NCBI RefSeq assembly: GCF_019956555.1
Contig: NZ_JAHBDQ010000071.1
Span: 1-64,000, forward strand
Direction of reading: 5' to 3'
DNA length: 64,000 nucleotides
DNA from: Pseudomonas sp. A-RE-19
GTDB lineage: Bacteria > Pseudomonadota > Gammaproteobacteria > Pseudomonadales > Pseudomonadaceae
Below the pieces are notes generated by a model. The model saw only the letters and a program-made list of their open reading frames with translations. It was not told the origin of the DNA and made no database searches. Below are positions 1 to 8,191 of this stretch, one piece after another. Position numbers and translations under genes: made by a program. Every line of letters starts with the position of its first letter. Position 1 is the first letter of the stretch.

Positions 1-60
1 GTCCCCAAAATGATGGCGTTAATGGGCTGAAAAGCCTTTTTTCGTCTGCTTCCCGCACAA

Positions 61-95
61 AAGCAAACGCCCCGAACAAGTCGGGGCGTTTGCTT
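61..95. terminator. hairpin terminator at window edge
   Basis: A perfect 15-bp inverted repeat (AAGCAAACGCCCCGA at 61-75 and its complement at 81-95) encloses a 5-base loop. The flanking T/A content is modest. It lies downstream of the CNNM/CorC gene, which ends at 207, and of whatever gene lies to the left. It probably separates the two units. Confidence 0.6.
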
Positions 96-120
96 GATCC
101 GCTAATATTGCGTTTTCACA

Positions 121-178
121 CAGTCTGCTTCGGCAGCTCCTACGCGCCTTAGGGCGCCGCCGAAGGCTGCGATCTTTT
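121..178. repeat. Pseudomonas REP element (divergent pair)
   Basis: CTTCGGC at 128-134 and its complement GCCGAAG at 159-165 frame a REP-type sequence containing the CAGCTCCTACGCG core and a CTGCGATCTTTT end. The same family recurs as a single unit near 42.83 kb. It lies just downstream of the stop codon of the CNNM/CorC gene, the usual extragenic position. Confidence 0.65.
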
Positions 179-206
179 GGGAGCAATGCGGTTTCCCGCA
201 TTGCAC

Positions 207-1547
207 TTAATCGAGCATCAACACCTTCGCCAAAATAATCTTCGGCCCTTTCATCTTCTTGATGATGATCCGCAAGCCTTCGACTTCCAGCACTTCTTCC
301 TCTTCCGGCACCCGTTTCAGGGTTTCGTAGACCAGCCCGGCGAGGGTTTCCGCTTCGACGTGGTCCAGGTCGATGCCCAGCAGGCGCTCGACCTTGAACA
401 GCGGCGTATCACCCCGCACCAGCAGCTTGCCCGGCTGATACGCGAGGATCCCGCGCTCAGCCTTGCGGTGTTCGTCCTGGATGTCGCCTACCAGCACTTC
501 CAGCACGTCTTCCATGGTCAGGTAACCGATGATGTTGCCATCGGCTTCTTCGACCAGGGCGAAGTGCGAACCGCCCTTGCGGAACTGCTCCAGCAACTGC
601 GACAGCGGCATGTGGCGCGACACGCGCTCCAGCGGCCGGGTCAGTTCGGCGAGGTTGAACGACTCGGGAATGTGATCCAGGGCGGCGAGTTCCAGCAGCA
701 AATCCTTGATGTGCAGCAGGCCGACGAACTCCTGGCGCTCGCTGTCGTACACCGGGTAGCGGCTGAACTTGTGGCGACGGAACATCGCCAGGATTTCCTT
801 GAGTGGCGCGTTGAACTCAAGCGTCACCAGGTCCTCCCGGGAGTTGGCCCAGTCGACCACTTCCAGCTCGCCCATTTCCACCGCCGAAGCCAAAACGCGC
901 ATGCCTTGGTCGCTCGGGTCCTGGCCACGGCTGGAGTGCAGGATCAGTTTCAGTTCTTCACGGCTGTAATGGTGCTCGTGGTGCGGGCCGGGCTCGCCCT
1001 GGCCGGCGATTCGCAGAATCGTGTTGGCGCTGGCGTTGAGCAGGTAAATGGCCGGGTACATGGTCCAGTAGAACAGGTACAGCGGCACGGCGGTCCAGAG
1101 CGACAGCAGCTCGGGTTTGCGGATGGCCCAGGATTTGGGGGCCAACTCACCGACCACGATGTGCAGGTACGAAATGATAAAGAACGCGGTGAAGAACGAC
1201 ACGCCCTTGACCACTTCGGCGGACTCTACGCCAACGGCACTCAGCACCGGTTCGAGGATGTGCGCGAACGCCGGTTCACCGACCCAGCCCAGGCCCAGCG
1301 AGGCGAGGGTGATACCCAGTTGGCAGGCCGAGAGGTAGGCATCGAGCTGGCTGTGCACGGTGCGCAGAATGTGTCCGCGCCAGCCGTTTTTATCAGCGAT
1401 GGCCTCGACCCGGGTCGAGCGCAATTTGACCATGGCAAATTCCGCCGCAACGAAAAAACCGTTGAGCAAAACCAGGATCAGAGCAAAAAGAATCATGCCG
1501 AAATCGGCGAAGAGTGTCGCGAGGGTCAAGCCAGGGGAAGGGTCCAT
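207..1547 (-). CDS. CNNM/CorC (HlyC) family membrane protein with CBS pair
   Basis: A 446-residue inner-membrane protein of the UPF0053/CNNM-CorC family, often labelled hemolysin-like. Members are linked to Mg2+/Co2+ resistance or efflux. An N-terminal DUF21 membrane domain (about residues 10-190, four hydrophobic segments starting FGMILFALILVLLNGFF) is followed by two CBS domains (about 205-330; RYPVYD and ALVEE strands visible) and a C-terminal CorC_HlyC domain. I prefer the ATG at 1547 to an in-frame TTG at 1577, because the family begins just before the first membrane helix. The upstream Shine-Dalgarno sequence is weak. It lies 123 bp downstream of phoR on the same strand, so it may be read through from the pho operon. 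The ion specificity cannot be told from sequence. Confidence 0.9.
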   Translation of the reverse strand: MDPSPGLTLATLFADFGMILFALILVLLNGFFVAAEFAMVKLRSTRVEAIADKNGWRGHILRTVHSQLDAYLSACQLGITLASLGLGWVGEPAFAHILEPVLSAVGVESAEVVKGVSFFTAFFIISYLHIVVGELAPKSWAIRKPELLSLWTAVPLYLFYWTMYPAIYLLNASANTILRIAGQGEPGPHHEHHYSREELKLILHSSRGQDPSDQGMRVLASAVEMGELEVVDWANSREDLVTLEFNAPLKEILAMFRRHKFSRYPVYDSERQEFVGLLHIKDLLLELAALDHIPESFNLAELTRPLERVSRHMPLSQLLEQFRKGGSHFALVEEADGNIIGYLTMEDVLEVLVGDIQDEHRKAERGILAYQPGKLLVRGDTPLFKVERLLGIDLDHVEAETLAGLVYETLKRVPEEEEVLEVEGLRIIIKKMKGPKIILAKVLMLD

Positions 1548-1670
1548 GATGGAGTTTTGCGGGTTCCGTGTATTCAAAAAAGGAGGAAATGCGGTGCCTG
1601 AAGGGCAGGCACAAGTCAGCCAATGTAGCGGCTGACTGGGGGCTTGCCTAGTGGCTAGTGCTGGCCGGTA

Positions 1671-2993
1671 TCAATCGGCGGCGCTGATAACCCGGGATTT
1701 GGTCACCTGGGCCGGCGCAAAATGGCAGGTAAACGTGCTGCCGTGCCCCGGCACACTGCTGATTTCCATACGCGCCCGATGGCGCAGCAGTACGTGTTTG
1801 ACGATTGCCAGCCCCAACCCGGTGCCGCCGGTGTTGGAGTTGCGGCTGGAATCGACCCTGTAGAAACGTTCAGTCAGGCGCGGCAGGTGTTTGCTGTCGA
1901 TGCCGATGCCCGAATCCTGCACGCTCAAGTGCGCACCTTGTTCATCGCCCCACCAGCGAATGCGGATATTGCCTTCGGCCGGGGTGTATTTCACGGCGTT
2001 GAACACCAGGTTGGAAAACGCGCTGCGTAATTCGGCTTCGCTGCCCTTGAGCAGAATCGTCGGGTCGGCTTCCAGGGTGATGTGCTGATTGCGTTGTCCG
2101 GACAACTGCTGAGCGTCACTCTTGATCGATTTCAACAGGCTGTCGATGGATACGGGCTGGTTGTCCGACGGGTAATCGGTGGCTTCCAGTTTGGCCAACA
2201 GCAGCAAATCGTTGAGTAACGTCTGCATGCGTCCGCCTTGTTGCTGCATCTGCTGCAAGGCGCGGGTCCAGCGCGGATTCACTTCCTCGACGTTATCGAG
2301 CAGGGTTTCCAGGTAGCCGCAGATCACCGTCAGCGGCGTGCGCAGCTCGTGGGACACGTTGGCGATGAAGTCTTTGCGCATCTGTTCCAGCTGATGAATA
2401 CGCGTCACGTCGCGCACCAGCATCAAGTGTTCGTTATTGCCGTAGCGGGTGATGTACAGCTGGAGGCGCAGGCGATCATTGATCGGAGAAGGAATTTCCA
2501 ACGGCTCGGCGTAGCTCTCCTGCTCGAAGTACTCCTTGAAGCGCGGATGGCGCACCAGGTTGGTCACGGGCTGGCCGCTGTCCTGAGGGGTTTTGAGGCC
2601 GAGCAGGGTTTCGGCGGCACGGTTCCACCATTCCAGGTTGCCGTCACTGTCGAGCATGATCACCGCGTCTTTGAGCGCGGCGGTGGATTCCTGGACCCGA
2701 TCGATCACTGCTTGCAGGCGCCCGCGTACCCGTTGGTCGCGGCGTTGCAGGTGGTAGATGCTGTCGAACACCTCGCCCCACAGGCCGTAGCCATCGGGTG
2801 GTGCTTCATCGGGTTTGTGCAGGCGCAGCCACTCGTGCAGACGCAGCAGTTGCTTGAGCGTCCAGGTCAGATACAGGCCCAGGCCCACGGCGAGGCTCCA
2901 GCCGTAATAGCCGGAAATCAGGCCGATCACCAGGCAGGCGGTGACCAGCAACAGCATGTGGCGAATCAGGGTGCCATGCCAGTTTTGGTTCAC
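1671..2993 (-). CDS. phoR: phosphate regulon sensor histidine kinase PhoR
   Basis: A 440-residue sensor kinase that phosphorylates PhoB under phosphate limitation. Two N-terminal membrane helices (about residues 10-45) and a short basic linker precede a PAS domain (about 95-200, containing AVIMLDSDGNLEWWN). A HisKA domain follows with the H-box NVSHELRTPL (phosphoacceptor near His213), then a HATPase_c domain with DSGIGI and GTGLGLAI glycine boxes. There is no large periplasmic sensor domain, as in other PhoR proteins, which sense through the Pst transporter and PhoU. The gap to phoB is 38 bp on the same strand, so the two are surely co-transcribed. Confidence 0.97.
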   Translation of the reverse strand: MNQNWHGTLIRHMLLLVTACLVIGLISGYYGWSLAVGLGLYLTWTLKQLLRLHEWLRLHKPDEAPPDGYGLWGEVFDSIYHLQRRDQRVRGRLQAVIDRVQESTAALKDAVIMLDSDGNLEWWNRAAETLLGLKTPQDSGQPVTNLVRHPRFKEYFEQESYAEPLEIPSPINDRLRLQLYITRYGNNEHLMLVRDVTRIHQLEQMRKDFIANVSHELRTPLTVICGYLETLLDNVEEVNPRWTRALQQMQQQGGRMQTLLNDLLLLAKLEATDYPSDNQPVSIDSLLKSIKSDAQQLSGQRNQHITLEADPTILLKGSEAELRSAFSNLVFNAVKYTPAEGNIRIRWWGDEQGAHLSVQDSGIGIDSKHLPRLTERFYRVDSSRNSNTGGTGLGLAIVKHVLLRHRARMEISSVPGHGSTFTCHFAPAQVTKSRVISAAD

Positions 2994-3031
2994 GGAAAAA
3001 TGCGTCCTTGTCAGCGAGCCTGGCGGTCGGC

Positions 3032-3721
3032 TCAGGCCTTGGTGGAAAACCGGTAGCCGGTGCCGCGCACGGTTTGTACCAGATTTTCATAGGCATCGCC
3101 GAGGGCCTTGCGCAGACGCCGGATATGCACGTCGACGGTGCGCTCTTCAACGTAGACATTGCCGCCCCAGACCTGATCCAGCAACTGGCCACGGGTGTAG
3201 GCGCGTTCCTGGTGGGTCATGAAAAATTGCAGCAAGCGGTACTCGGTCGGGCCCATCTCGGCGGGCCTGCCGTCAATGGTCACGCGGTGGCTGATCGGGT
3301 CCAGCAGCAGGCCACCGACTTCGATCGGCGCTTCGCCATCGGTCGGGCCGGCGCGACGCAGCACGGCTTTCAGGCGCGCCACCAGCTCGCGCGGGGAAAA
3401 CGGTTTGGTGATGTAGTCATCAGCGCCGACTTCCAGGCCCTGGATCTTGTTGTCCTCTTCGCCCTTGGCGGTAAGCATGATGATCGGGATGTCCCCGGTC
3501 AGTTCATCGCGCTTGAGACGGCGGGCCAATTCGATGCCGGAGGTACCGGGCAGCATCCAGTCGAGCAGAATCAGGTCCGGTTTACGGTCGACGATGATGG
3601 CATGGGCCTGCTGGGAATTTTCAGCCTCCAGGCAGTCATAGCCGGCCATCTCCAACGCAACGGCGATCATTTCGCGAATGGGCGCTTCGTCGTCGACGAT
3701 CAGAATGCTCCTGCCAACCAT
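3032..3721 (-). CDS. phoB: phosphate regulon response regulator PhoB
   Basis: A 229-residue OmpR/PhoB-type activator. The receiver domain (1-120) has the acidic pair DD at 10-11, the phosphoacceptor Asp54 in LLDWMLPG and the switch Lys in ITKPFSPREL. The C-terminal winged helix (about 130-229) includes the EERTVDVHIRRLR recognition helix. It binds Pho boxes and activates phosphate-scavenging genes. The start is supported by a purine-rich AGAGGATAAAG sequence just upstream. A Pho box and a plausible -10 element precede it, consistent with autoregulation. Confidence 0.97.
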   Translation of the reverse strand: MVGRSILIVDDEAPIREMIAVALEMAGYDCLEAENSQQAHAIIVDRKPDLILLDWMLPGTSGIELARRLKRDELTGDIPIIMLTAKGEEDNKIQGLEVGADDYITKPFSPRELVARLKAVLRRAGPTDGEAPIEVGGLLLDPISHRVTIDGRPAEMGPTEYRLLQFFMTHQERAYTRGQLLDQVWGGNVYVEERTVDVHIRRLRKALGDAYENLVQTVRGTGYRFSTKA

Positions 3722-3733
3722 GCCTTTATCCTC

Positions 3734-3751
3734 TTGTCATTTAACTGTCTT
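3734..3751 (+). promoter_or_regulatory. second, opposite-facing Pho-box-like site
   Basis: The plus strand reads TTGTCAT-TTAA-CTGTCTT, again 7-4-7 and close to consensus. It lies in the untranslated leader of phoB and points to the divergent secreted-protein gene at 3874. An AT-rich TAGATAA follows about 10 bp downstream. It may place the divergent gene in the Pho regulon or act as a repressing site. Assigned by sequence match only. Confidence 0.45.
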
Positions 3752-3774
3752 GCGCCGCATTAGATAACGGAATT

Positions 3775-3792
3775 ATTGCAGTCGTGTGACAG
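3775..3792 (-). promoter_or_regulatory. Pho box of phoB
   Basis: On the minus strand the sequence reads CTGTCAC-ACGA-CTGCAAT: two 7-bp repeats with an 11-bp period, matching the CTGTCAT-N4-CTGTCAT consensus. A -10-like TATCTA (3761-3766) follows after 8 bp, the spacing expected when PhoB replaces the -35 contact. This supports PhoB autoregulation. Confidence 0.75.
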
Positions 3793-3873
3793 TATTTTAG
3801 CCGTCCTGCGATTGCCGTGATCCTGAACTAAGCTCTAAGTCCGAACCCTGACAACCACAAAAGGAAGGTTTTC

Positions 3874-4251
3874 ATGAATCACATTGCTCAATCCTGGAAA
3901 GCCCTGCTGGTCGCGGCTGCGCTAACGTTGCCGTCCCTGGCCTTTGCCGCCGAACCGGCCATGATGAAAAACGGCGTGATGGTCGACCACAAGGGTATGA
4001 CCGTTTACACGTTCGACAAGGACACTGGCGGTAAGTCGATGTGTAATGCCGGTTGCGCCGAGATGTGGCCACCGATGATGGCTCCGGCGGGTGCCAAGGC
4101 CGAAGGTGAATGGACGATCATCAAGCGTGATGACGGCAAGATGCAGTGGGCTTATGACGGCAAGCCGATGTACACCTACAAAATGGACATGAAGCCTGGC
4201 GATATGAAGGGCGAAGGTTACAAAGATATGTGGCACATGCCGAAGCACTGA
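3874..4251 (+). CDS. secreted Met/His-rich COG4315 repeat protein
   Basis: A 125-residue exported protein of the 'secreted repeat of unknown function' family (COG4315/PF03640). An N-terminal signal peptide ends near residue 25 (LTLPSLAFA before AEP). Two repeats of the family pattern follow: G-M-TVYTFDKDTGGKSMC...C..WPP and a related W-A-YDGKPMYTYK. Two cysteines lie close together (CNAGC). The mature chain is unusually rich in Met and His (MMKNGVM, MDMKPGDM, MWHMPKH), which suggests metal binding, although no function is established. AAGGAAGG lies 7 bases before the ATG. It is divergent from phoB and shares its regulatory gap. Confidence 0.85.
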   Translation: MNHIAQSWKALLVAAALTLPSLAFAAEPAMMKNGVMVDHKGMTVYTFDKDTGGKSMCNAGCAEMWPPMMAPAGAKAEGEWTIIKRDDGKMQWAYDGKPMYTYKMDMKPGDMKGEGYKDMWHMPKH

Positions 4252-4259
4252 CCCGTGTA

Positions 4260-4293
4260 ATCCGCTCCTCGGACTGGGTCACGGGGAGCGGAT
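4260..4293. terminator. hairpin between convergent genes
   Basis: ATCCGCTCC (4260-4268) and GGAGCGGAT (4285-4293) form a 9-bp stem in the short gap between the secreted-protein gene and ubiA. No clear T-run follows, so it may be a weak or Rho-assisted terminator. Confidence 0.4.
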
Positions 4294-4308
4294 CTGCCCT
4301 CATTGCCT

Positions 4309-5199
4309 TCAGCGCAGCGCGTAATCCAGCACAATCCCGACAAAAATCGCCAACCCGGCCCAGTGATTGTGCAAAAACGCCTGGAAGCAGCGCATCCGGT
4401 CCTTGCTGCGGGTGTACCAGAATTCCCACGCAAAACAACCCGCCGCCGCCAGCAACCCGAGGTGGAACCAGCCGCCGAGCTGGAATTTCGAGCCCGCCAG
4501 CAGCAGGCACCCCAACGCCAGCCCTTGCAGGGTCAGAATGATCACTCTGTCGGCGTCGCCAAACAGAATCGCCGTGGATTTCACGCCGATCTTCAAGTCG
4601 TCATCGCGGTCGGTCATGGCGTAATAGGTGTCGTAGCCCACGGTCCACAACAGGTTGGCGATCCACAGCAACCAGGCCACCGCCGGCAGTTCACCGGTTT
4701 CGGCGGTAAACGCCATCGGCATGCCCCAGGAGAACGCCGCGCCCAGCACCACTTGCGGGTAATAGGTGTAGCGCTTCATGAACGGGTAAGTGAAGGCCAG
4801 GGCCAAGCCGCCCAGCGACAGCCAAACTGTTTTCGCGTTAGTACACAGCACCAGCAGGAAACTCACGCCCATCAGCACCGCGAAGAACACCAGGGCTTCT
4901 TTAGAGCTGATCTTGCCGCTCACCAGCGGCCGCTGCTCGGTGCGTTTCACATGGCCATCGACCTTGCGGTCGGCCCAATCGTTGATCACGCAACCGCCGG
5001 CACGGGTCAGTACCACGCCGAGCACGAAAATCACGATATTGGCCAATGAAGGCGAACCTTTACCGGCAATCCAGAGCGCCCACAACGTTGGCCACAGCAG
5101 CAGGTAAATGCCGATCGGCTTGTCCATGCGGGTCAGCTGAATGAAGTCCCAGGCCCGTGGATTCAAGCGATTCAGGGACTTGAGCAGGCTCTGGTACAT
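4309..5199 (-). CDS. ubiA: 4-hydroxybenzoate octaprenyltransferase UbiA
   Basis: A 296-residue integral membrane prenyltransferase that attaches the polyprenyl tail to 4-hydroxybenzoate in ubiquinone synthesis. The first aspartate-rich substrate motif is NDWADRKVD and the second is DTYYAMTDRDDDLKIG. About eight or nine hydrophobic helices are visible. The ATG at 5199 (MYQSLLKSLN) is chosen because it overlaps the ubiC stop codon by one base (TGATG), a translational coupling arrangement. The longer open frame upstream lies inside ubiC. Confidence 0.97.
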   Translation of the reverse strand: MYQSLLKSLNRLNPRAWDFIQLTRMDKPIGIYLLLWPTLWALWIAGKGSPSLANIVIFVLGVVLTRAGGCVINDWADRKVDGHVKRTEQRPLVSGKISSKEALVFFAVLMGVSFLLVLCTNAKTVWLSLGGLALAFTYPFMKRYTYYPQVVLGAAFSWGMPMAFTAETGELPAVAWLLWIANLLWTVGYDTYYAMTDRDDDLKIGVKSTAILFGDADRVIILTLQGLALGCLLLAGSKFQLGGWFHLGLLAAAGCFAWEFWYTRSKDRMRCFQAFLHNHWAGLAIFVGIVLDYALR

Positions 5200-5762
5200 C
5201 AGCAATTCTCCGGATGGGCGCGGGTGGCGTTCCACAATGTCGGCAGGAAGATCTCGGCCACCAGCACGCTCAAGTGGCCGCGATCGAAACGCGAGCGCCG
5301 GCCCCACAGTTCAGGCGCCTGAGCATCCACCGGCAACCATGCTTGAGGATAGTGACAAACCTCAATGGCCCGGCGCTGAAACGCCTGATCACAAAACAGC
5401 AATTCGCCCAGGGAGCGGCTGCCCAGTTCGTCCATGTGCAACCCATCGCCCTGCAATGCGCTACGCGCCGCCACGCTGCGAGCAAACACCCAAGGCTCGC
5501 CGTGCCCGCGCAGATACACCTCGCGCACCCAGCCTTCACTGCCTTCGGTCAGCTGCAGCGCAGCACATTCGTCGGCGCGCAGCGATTGCCAGCCCTCGAA
5601 CAGCGGCGTGACGCTGAAACCGTTATTCGACAGGCGGATCAAGCGGCGGGTCAGCGATCCTTCGTCGAACAACCAGTCGAGCGTAGACGTGTCGGGAAGG
5701 GGTATCAGTTGGCTTCGAGAGCGCCAGGCCAGCGTCGGGGAGGGGGCTTTTGAGTGCGGCAC
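5199..5762 (-). CDS. ubiC: chorismate--pyruvate lyase UbiC
   Basis: A 187-residue cytosolic enzyme converting chorismate to 4-hydroxybenzoate plus pyruvate, the first committed step of ubiquinone synthesis. It feeds UbiA, encoded immediately downstream. Family features are the LDWLFDEGSLTRRL segment near residue 28, the VREVYLRGHGEPWVFARS core and the SLGELLF motif. The start is a GTG at 5762 with no good Shine-Dalgarno sequence. A nearby ATG (about 5772) is in another frame, so GTG is the only reasonable choice. The divergent neighbour is rubA, about 200 bp away. Confidence 0.93.
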   Translation of the reverse strand: MPHSKAPSPTLAWRSRSQLIPLPDTSTLDWLFDEGSLTRRLIRLSNNGFSVTPLFEGWQSLRADECAALQLTEGSEGWVREVYLRGHGEPWVFARSVAARSALQGDGLHMDELGSRSLGELLFCDQAFQRRAIEVCHYPQAWLPVDAQAPELWGRRSRFDRGHLSVLVAEIFLPTLWNATRAHPENC

Positions 5763-5962
5763 AGTGAGTCATTATTGGCAGCAAATGAGGCGGCGAGCTT
5801 ACCATGTCAGGCGAAGACTTTGATTGACCGGCCTGCCGTTGCGCCGAACAGGCTTGCATCTGCCGGGCCCGATCAGTACAAAACGCCCCTGAGCCGGACG
5901 GCAACACTTCACCTATCTACCGTTCGCGCCGGCAAAAGCCTGAATCCTGAGGAAGTACCTGA

Positions 5963-6130
5963 ATGAAAAAGTGGCAATGTGTGGTCTGCGGCCTGATCTA
6001 TAACGAAGCCGACGGCTGGCCGGACGACGGTATTGCGGCGGGCACGCCGTGGCAGGACGTGCCGGAAGATTGGCTGTGCCCGGACTGCGGCGTGGGCAAG
6101 ATGGATTTCGAAATGATCGAAATCAACTAA
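5963..6130 (+). CDS. rubA: rubredoxin
   Basis: A 55-residue iron protein with the two CxxC iron ligand pairs CVVCG (near residue 6) and CPDCG (near 39), plus the expected aromatic residues (W4, Y13, W37). It transfers electrons, classically from rubredoxin reductase to alkane hydroxylases, though here it is a housekeeping copy. GAGGAAG lies upstream of the ATG. The rubredoxin reductase gene begins 18 bp downstream, forming a two-gene unit. P. aeruginosa has two tandem rubredoxins at this locus; only one is present here. Confidence 0.96.
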   Translation: MKKWQCVVCGLIYNEADGWPDDGIAAGTPWQDVPEDWLCPDCGVGKMDFEMIEIN

Positions 6131-6148
6131 GAATCCAAGGAGTAAGGA

Positions 6149-7297
6149 ATGAACGCACCTGTCGTGATCGTCGGCACTGGGCTGGCTGGCTACAACCTGG
6201 CCCGGGAGTTTCGCAAACTCGATGGCGAAACCCCGCTGCTGTTGATTACCGCAGATGACGGACGCTCCTACTCCAAGCCGATGCTCTCCACCGGCTTCGG
6301 CAAGAATAAAGACGCCGATGGCCTGAGCATGGCCGAACCGGGCGCCATGGCCGAGCAATTGAAGGCCGAAGTGCGCACCCACACCCGCATCAGCGGTATC
6401 GATCCAGGCCACAAGCGCCTGTGGATTGGTGAGGAAGCGGTGATCTACCGCGATCTGATCCTGGCCTGGGGCGCGGAAACCGTGCGAGTGCCGATCGAAG
6501 GCGATGGGGCGGACGCTGTTTTCCCGATCAACGACCTTGAAGATTACGCACGCTTTCGCGCGGCCGCGGCCGGCAAGCGTCGGGTGTTGTTGCTCGGCGC
6601 CGGTTTGATCGGCTGCGAATTCGCCAATGACCTCATCCTCGGTGGTTACGAGGTGCAACTGGTTGCACCGTGTGAACAGGTCATGCCGACCTTGCTGCAC
6701 CCGGCGGCGGCCGCTGCGGTCCAGGCCGGCCTGGAAAGCCTGGGCGCGCGCTTCCACCTCGGGCCGGTGCTCAATCGCCTGCAACGAGTGGCTGATGGCC
6801 TGGAAGCGCATCTGTCCGACGGCCAGGTCATTGCTTGCGATGTGGTGGTGTCGGCCATCGGTCTGCGTCCGCGCATCGATCTGGCTGCGGCTGCCGGGGT
6901 GCAGGTCAACCGCGGCGTGGTGGTGGACCGTCACCTGAAAACCTCTCACGCCAACATCTACGCCTTGGGTGACTGCGCCGAGGTCGATGGGCTGAATCTG
7001 CTGTACGTGATGCCCCTCATGAGCTGTGCGAGAGCGCTGGCCCAGACCCTCGCCGGAAACCCTACGGCAGTGAGTTATGGCCCGATGCCGATCACCGTGA
7101 AAACCCCGGTCTGCCCACTGGTGGTTTCGCCGCCGCCACGGGGCGCGGAGGGCGTCTGGACGGTCGAAGGGCAGGGCGCGGACATCAAGGTGTTGTGCCG
7201 TGATAACGCCGGGAAACTGCTGGGCTATGCCCTGACCGGCGCGGCGGTGATGGAAAAACTCGCCTTGAACAAGGAGCTTCCCGCTCTGCTGGCGTAA
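6149..7297 (+). CDS. rubB: rubredoxin--NAD(P)+ reductase
   Basis: A 382-residue FAD flavoprotein that reduces rubredoxin with NADH. The N-terminal FAD-binding GTGLAGYNLA glycine motif lies at residues 9-18. A second Rossmann motif (LLLGAGLIGCEF, about 148-159) binds NADH, and the FAD-contacting ANIYALGDCAE lies near residue 270. The C-terminal domain resembles rubredoxin-binding domains of the family. AGGAGTAAGG precedes the ATG. Confidence 0.95.
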   Translation: MNAPVVIVGTGLAGYNLAREFRKLDGETPLLLITADDGRSYSKPMLSTGFGKNKDADGLSMAEPGAMAEQLKAEVRTHTRISGIDPGHKRLWIGEEAVIYRDLILAWGAETVRVPIEGDGADAVFPINDLEDYARFRAAAAGKRRVLLLGAGLIGCEFANDLILGGYEVQLVAPCEQVMPTLLHPAAAAAVQAGLESLGARFHLGPVLNRLQRVADGLEAHLSDGQVIACDVVVSAIGLRPRIDLAAAAGVQVNRGVVVDRHLKTSHANIYALGDCAEVDGLNLLYVMPLMSCARALAQTLAGNPTAVSYGPMPITVKTPVCPLVVSPPPRGAEGVWTVEGQGADIKVLCRDNAGKLLGYALTGAAVMEKLALNKELPALLA

Positions 7298-7487
7298 ATG
7301 CCGGTCGTTCTGTCGGAATCACCCCGCTTTTGCCCCTACAAAGGTCGCGAGGAGACTGGCGCCACTCTTGCGCGCGTGCCATCCTCATTCCCGTCTGCCG
7401 CAGAGTAGAGCCTGCGGCGCCTTAGGCGCTGTTCCAACGAGAACGGCACGGACATAACAACAAAAAACCGTCAAAGGGGCTTCACTA

Positions 7488-7763
7488 ATGCGTAAACCAG
7501 AACTCGCCGCTGCAATCGCTGAAAAAGCAGACCTCACCAAAGAGCAGGCCAACCGCGTTCTCAACGCCGTTCTCGAAGAAATCACCGGCGCTCTGCACCG
7601 CAAAGACAGCGTCACGCTGGTGGGCTTCGGGACCTTCCTGCAACGCCATCGCGGTGCACGTACGGGCAAAAACCCGCAGACCGGTGAGCCCGTCAAAATC
7701 AAAGCCAGCAACACCGTCGCCTTCAAGCCAGGCAAGTCATTGAAAGACAGCGTTAATCCGTAA
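7488..7763 (+). CDS. hupA: HU-family nucleoid DNA-binding protein
   Basis: A 91-residue histone-like protein of the HU/IHF fold, with the MRKPELAAAIAEKADLT N-terminus, the VGFGTF turn and the DNA-binding beta arm carrying RTGKNPQTGEPVKIKA. HU dimers bend and compact DNA. Pseudomonas has several paralogues. The one next to rubB is called hupA/hupP in P. putida, from memory, so the symbol is by position. AAAGGGG lies 9 bases before the start. A strong terminator follows, so the gene is monocistronic. Confidence 0.92.
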   Translation: MRKPELAAAIAEKADLTKEQANRVLNAVLEEITGALHRKDSVTLVGFGTFLQRHRGARTGKNPQTGEPVKIKASNTVAFKPGKSLKDSVNP

Positions 7764-7800
7764 CACGCACCGACTACCCGCCTGGCGGGTGAGCGGGATA

Positions 7801-7841
7801 AAAAATGGGCACGCCAACGAGGTTGGGTGCCCATTTTTTTT
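7801..7841 (+). terminator. Rho-independent terminator of hupA
   Basis: AAAAATGGGCAC (7801-7812) pairs with GTGCCCATTTTT starting at 7827, and the 3' arm runs into an 8-T tract. This is a classical intrinsic terminator about 40 bp after the hupA stop codon. Confidence 0.85.
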
Positions 7842-8064
7842 GGGTTCTTCACGGCCTTGTGCCGGGCTTTGCGCAGGATGCGCTGACTCAGTTGACTGAT
7901 CCACCCAGGCCTGCTTCCGCCCGTTGCATCAGGTGACGCGCCCCCCTCGACCGACCAGCGGTTCAAAACACCTCTTTTGCAAGCAACGTCGCCGAACTGG
8001 TCGAGAATAAACTTCTGGAAACCTCGCAAGCTGAAACGTATCAGCTTCAGCAAAATATCAAATT

Positions 8065-8159
8065 ATGCATAAATGCATTTTTTTCTTGACCCGCAAGGTC
8101 GAGTCTCTTAAAGTTAATTTGCTGTATGCATATACAGTATTTTTTTGATCGAATATTTA
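8065..8159. promoter_or_regulatory. three consecutive palindromes around the lsc promoter
   Basis: ATGCAT-AA-ATGCAT lies just upstream of the -35 element. CTGTAT-GCAT-ATACAG and TCGAAT-ATTT-ATTCGA lie in the leader (about 8122-8160). The 6-bp arms with 4-base centres could be operator half-sites. No regulator can be named. Confidence 0.4.
8086..8114 (+). promoter_or_regulatory. sigma-70 promoter of levansucrase gene
   Basis: A -35 TTGACC (8086-8091) and a -10 TAAAGT (8109-8114) have an optimal 17-bp spacer. It sits about 80 bp upstream of the levansucrase ATG, among several short palindromes. It is the only convincing promoter in the 350-bp gap between the hupA terminator and lsc. The rest of the gap (7842-8040) holds nothing else I recognise. 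Confidence 0.6.
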
Positions 8160-8191
8160 TTCGAATTCATTCATGGACGAGGTATTACCCT

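Noticed and set aside
177..1601. 474-codon frame opposite the CNNM/CorC gene
   Set aside because: The minus-strand frame has membrane and CBS domains; the plus-strand translation is Gln/His/Arg-rich noise.
1614..1637. Hairpin AGTCAGCC/GGCTGACT between phoR and the CNNM/CorC gene
   Set aside because: Short stem, 8-base loop and no T-run on the relevant strand; not enough for a terminator call.
7385..8053. 222-codon minus-strand frame spanning hupA and its terminator
   Set aside because: It crosses a strong terminator and is antisense to hupA, with no protein-like pattern.
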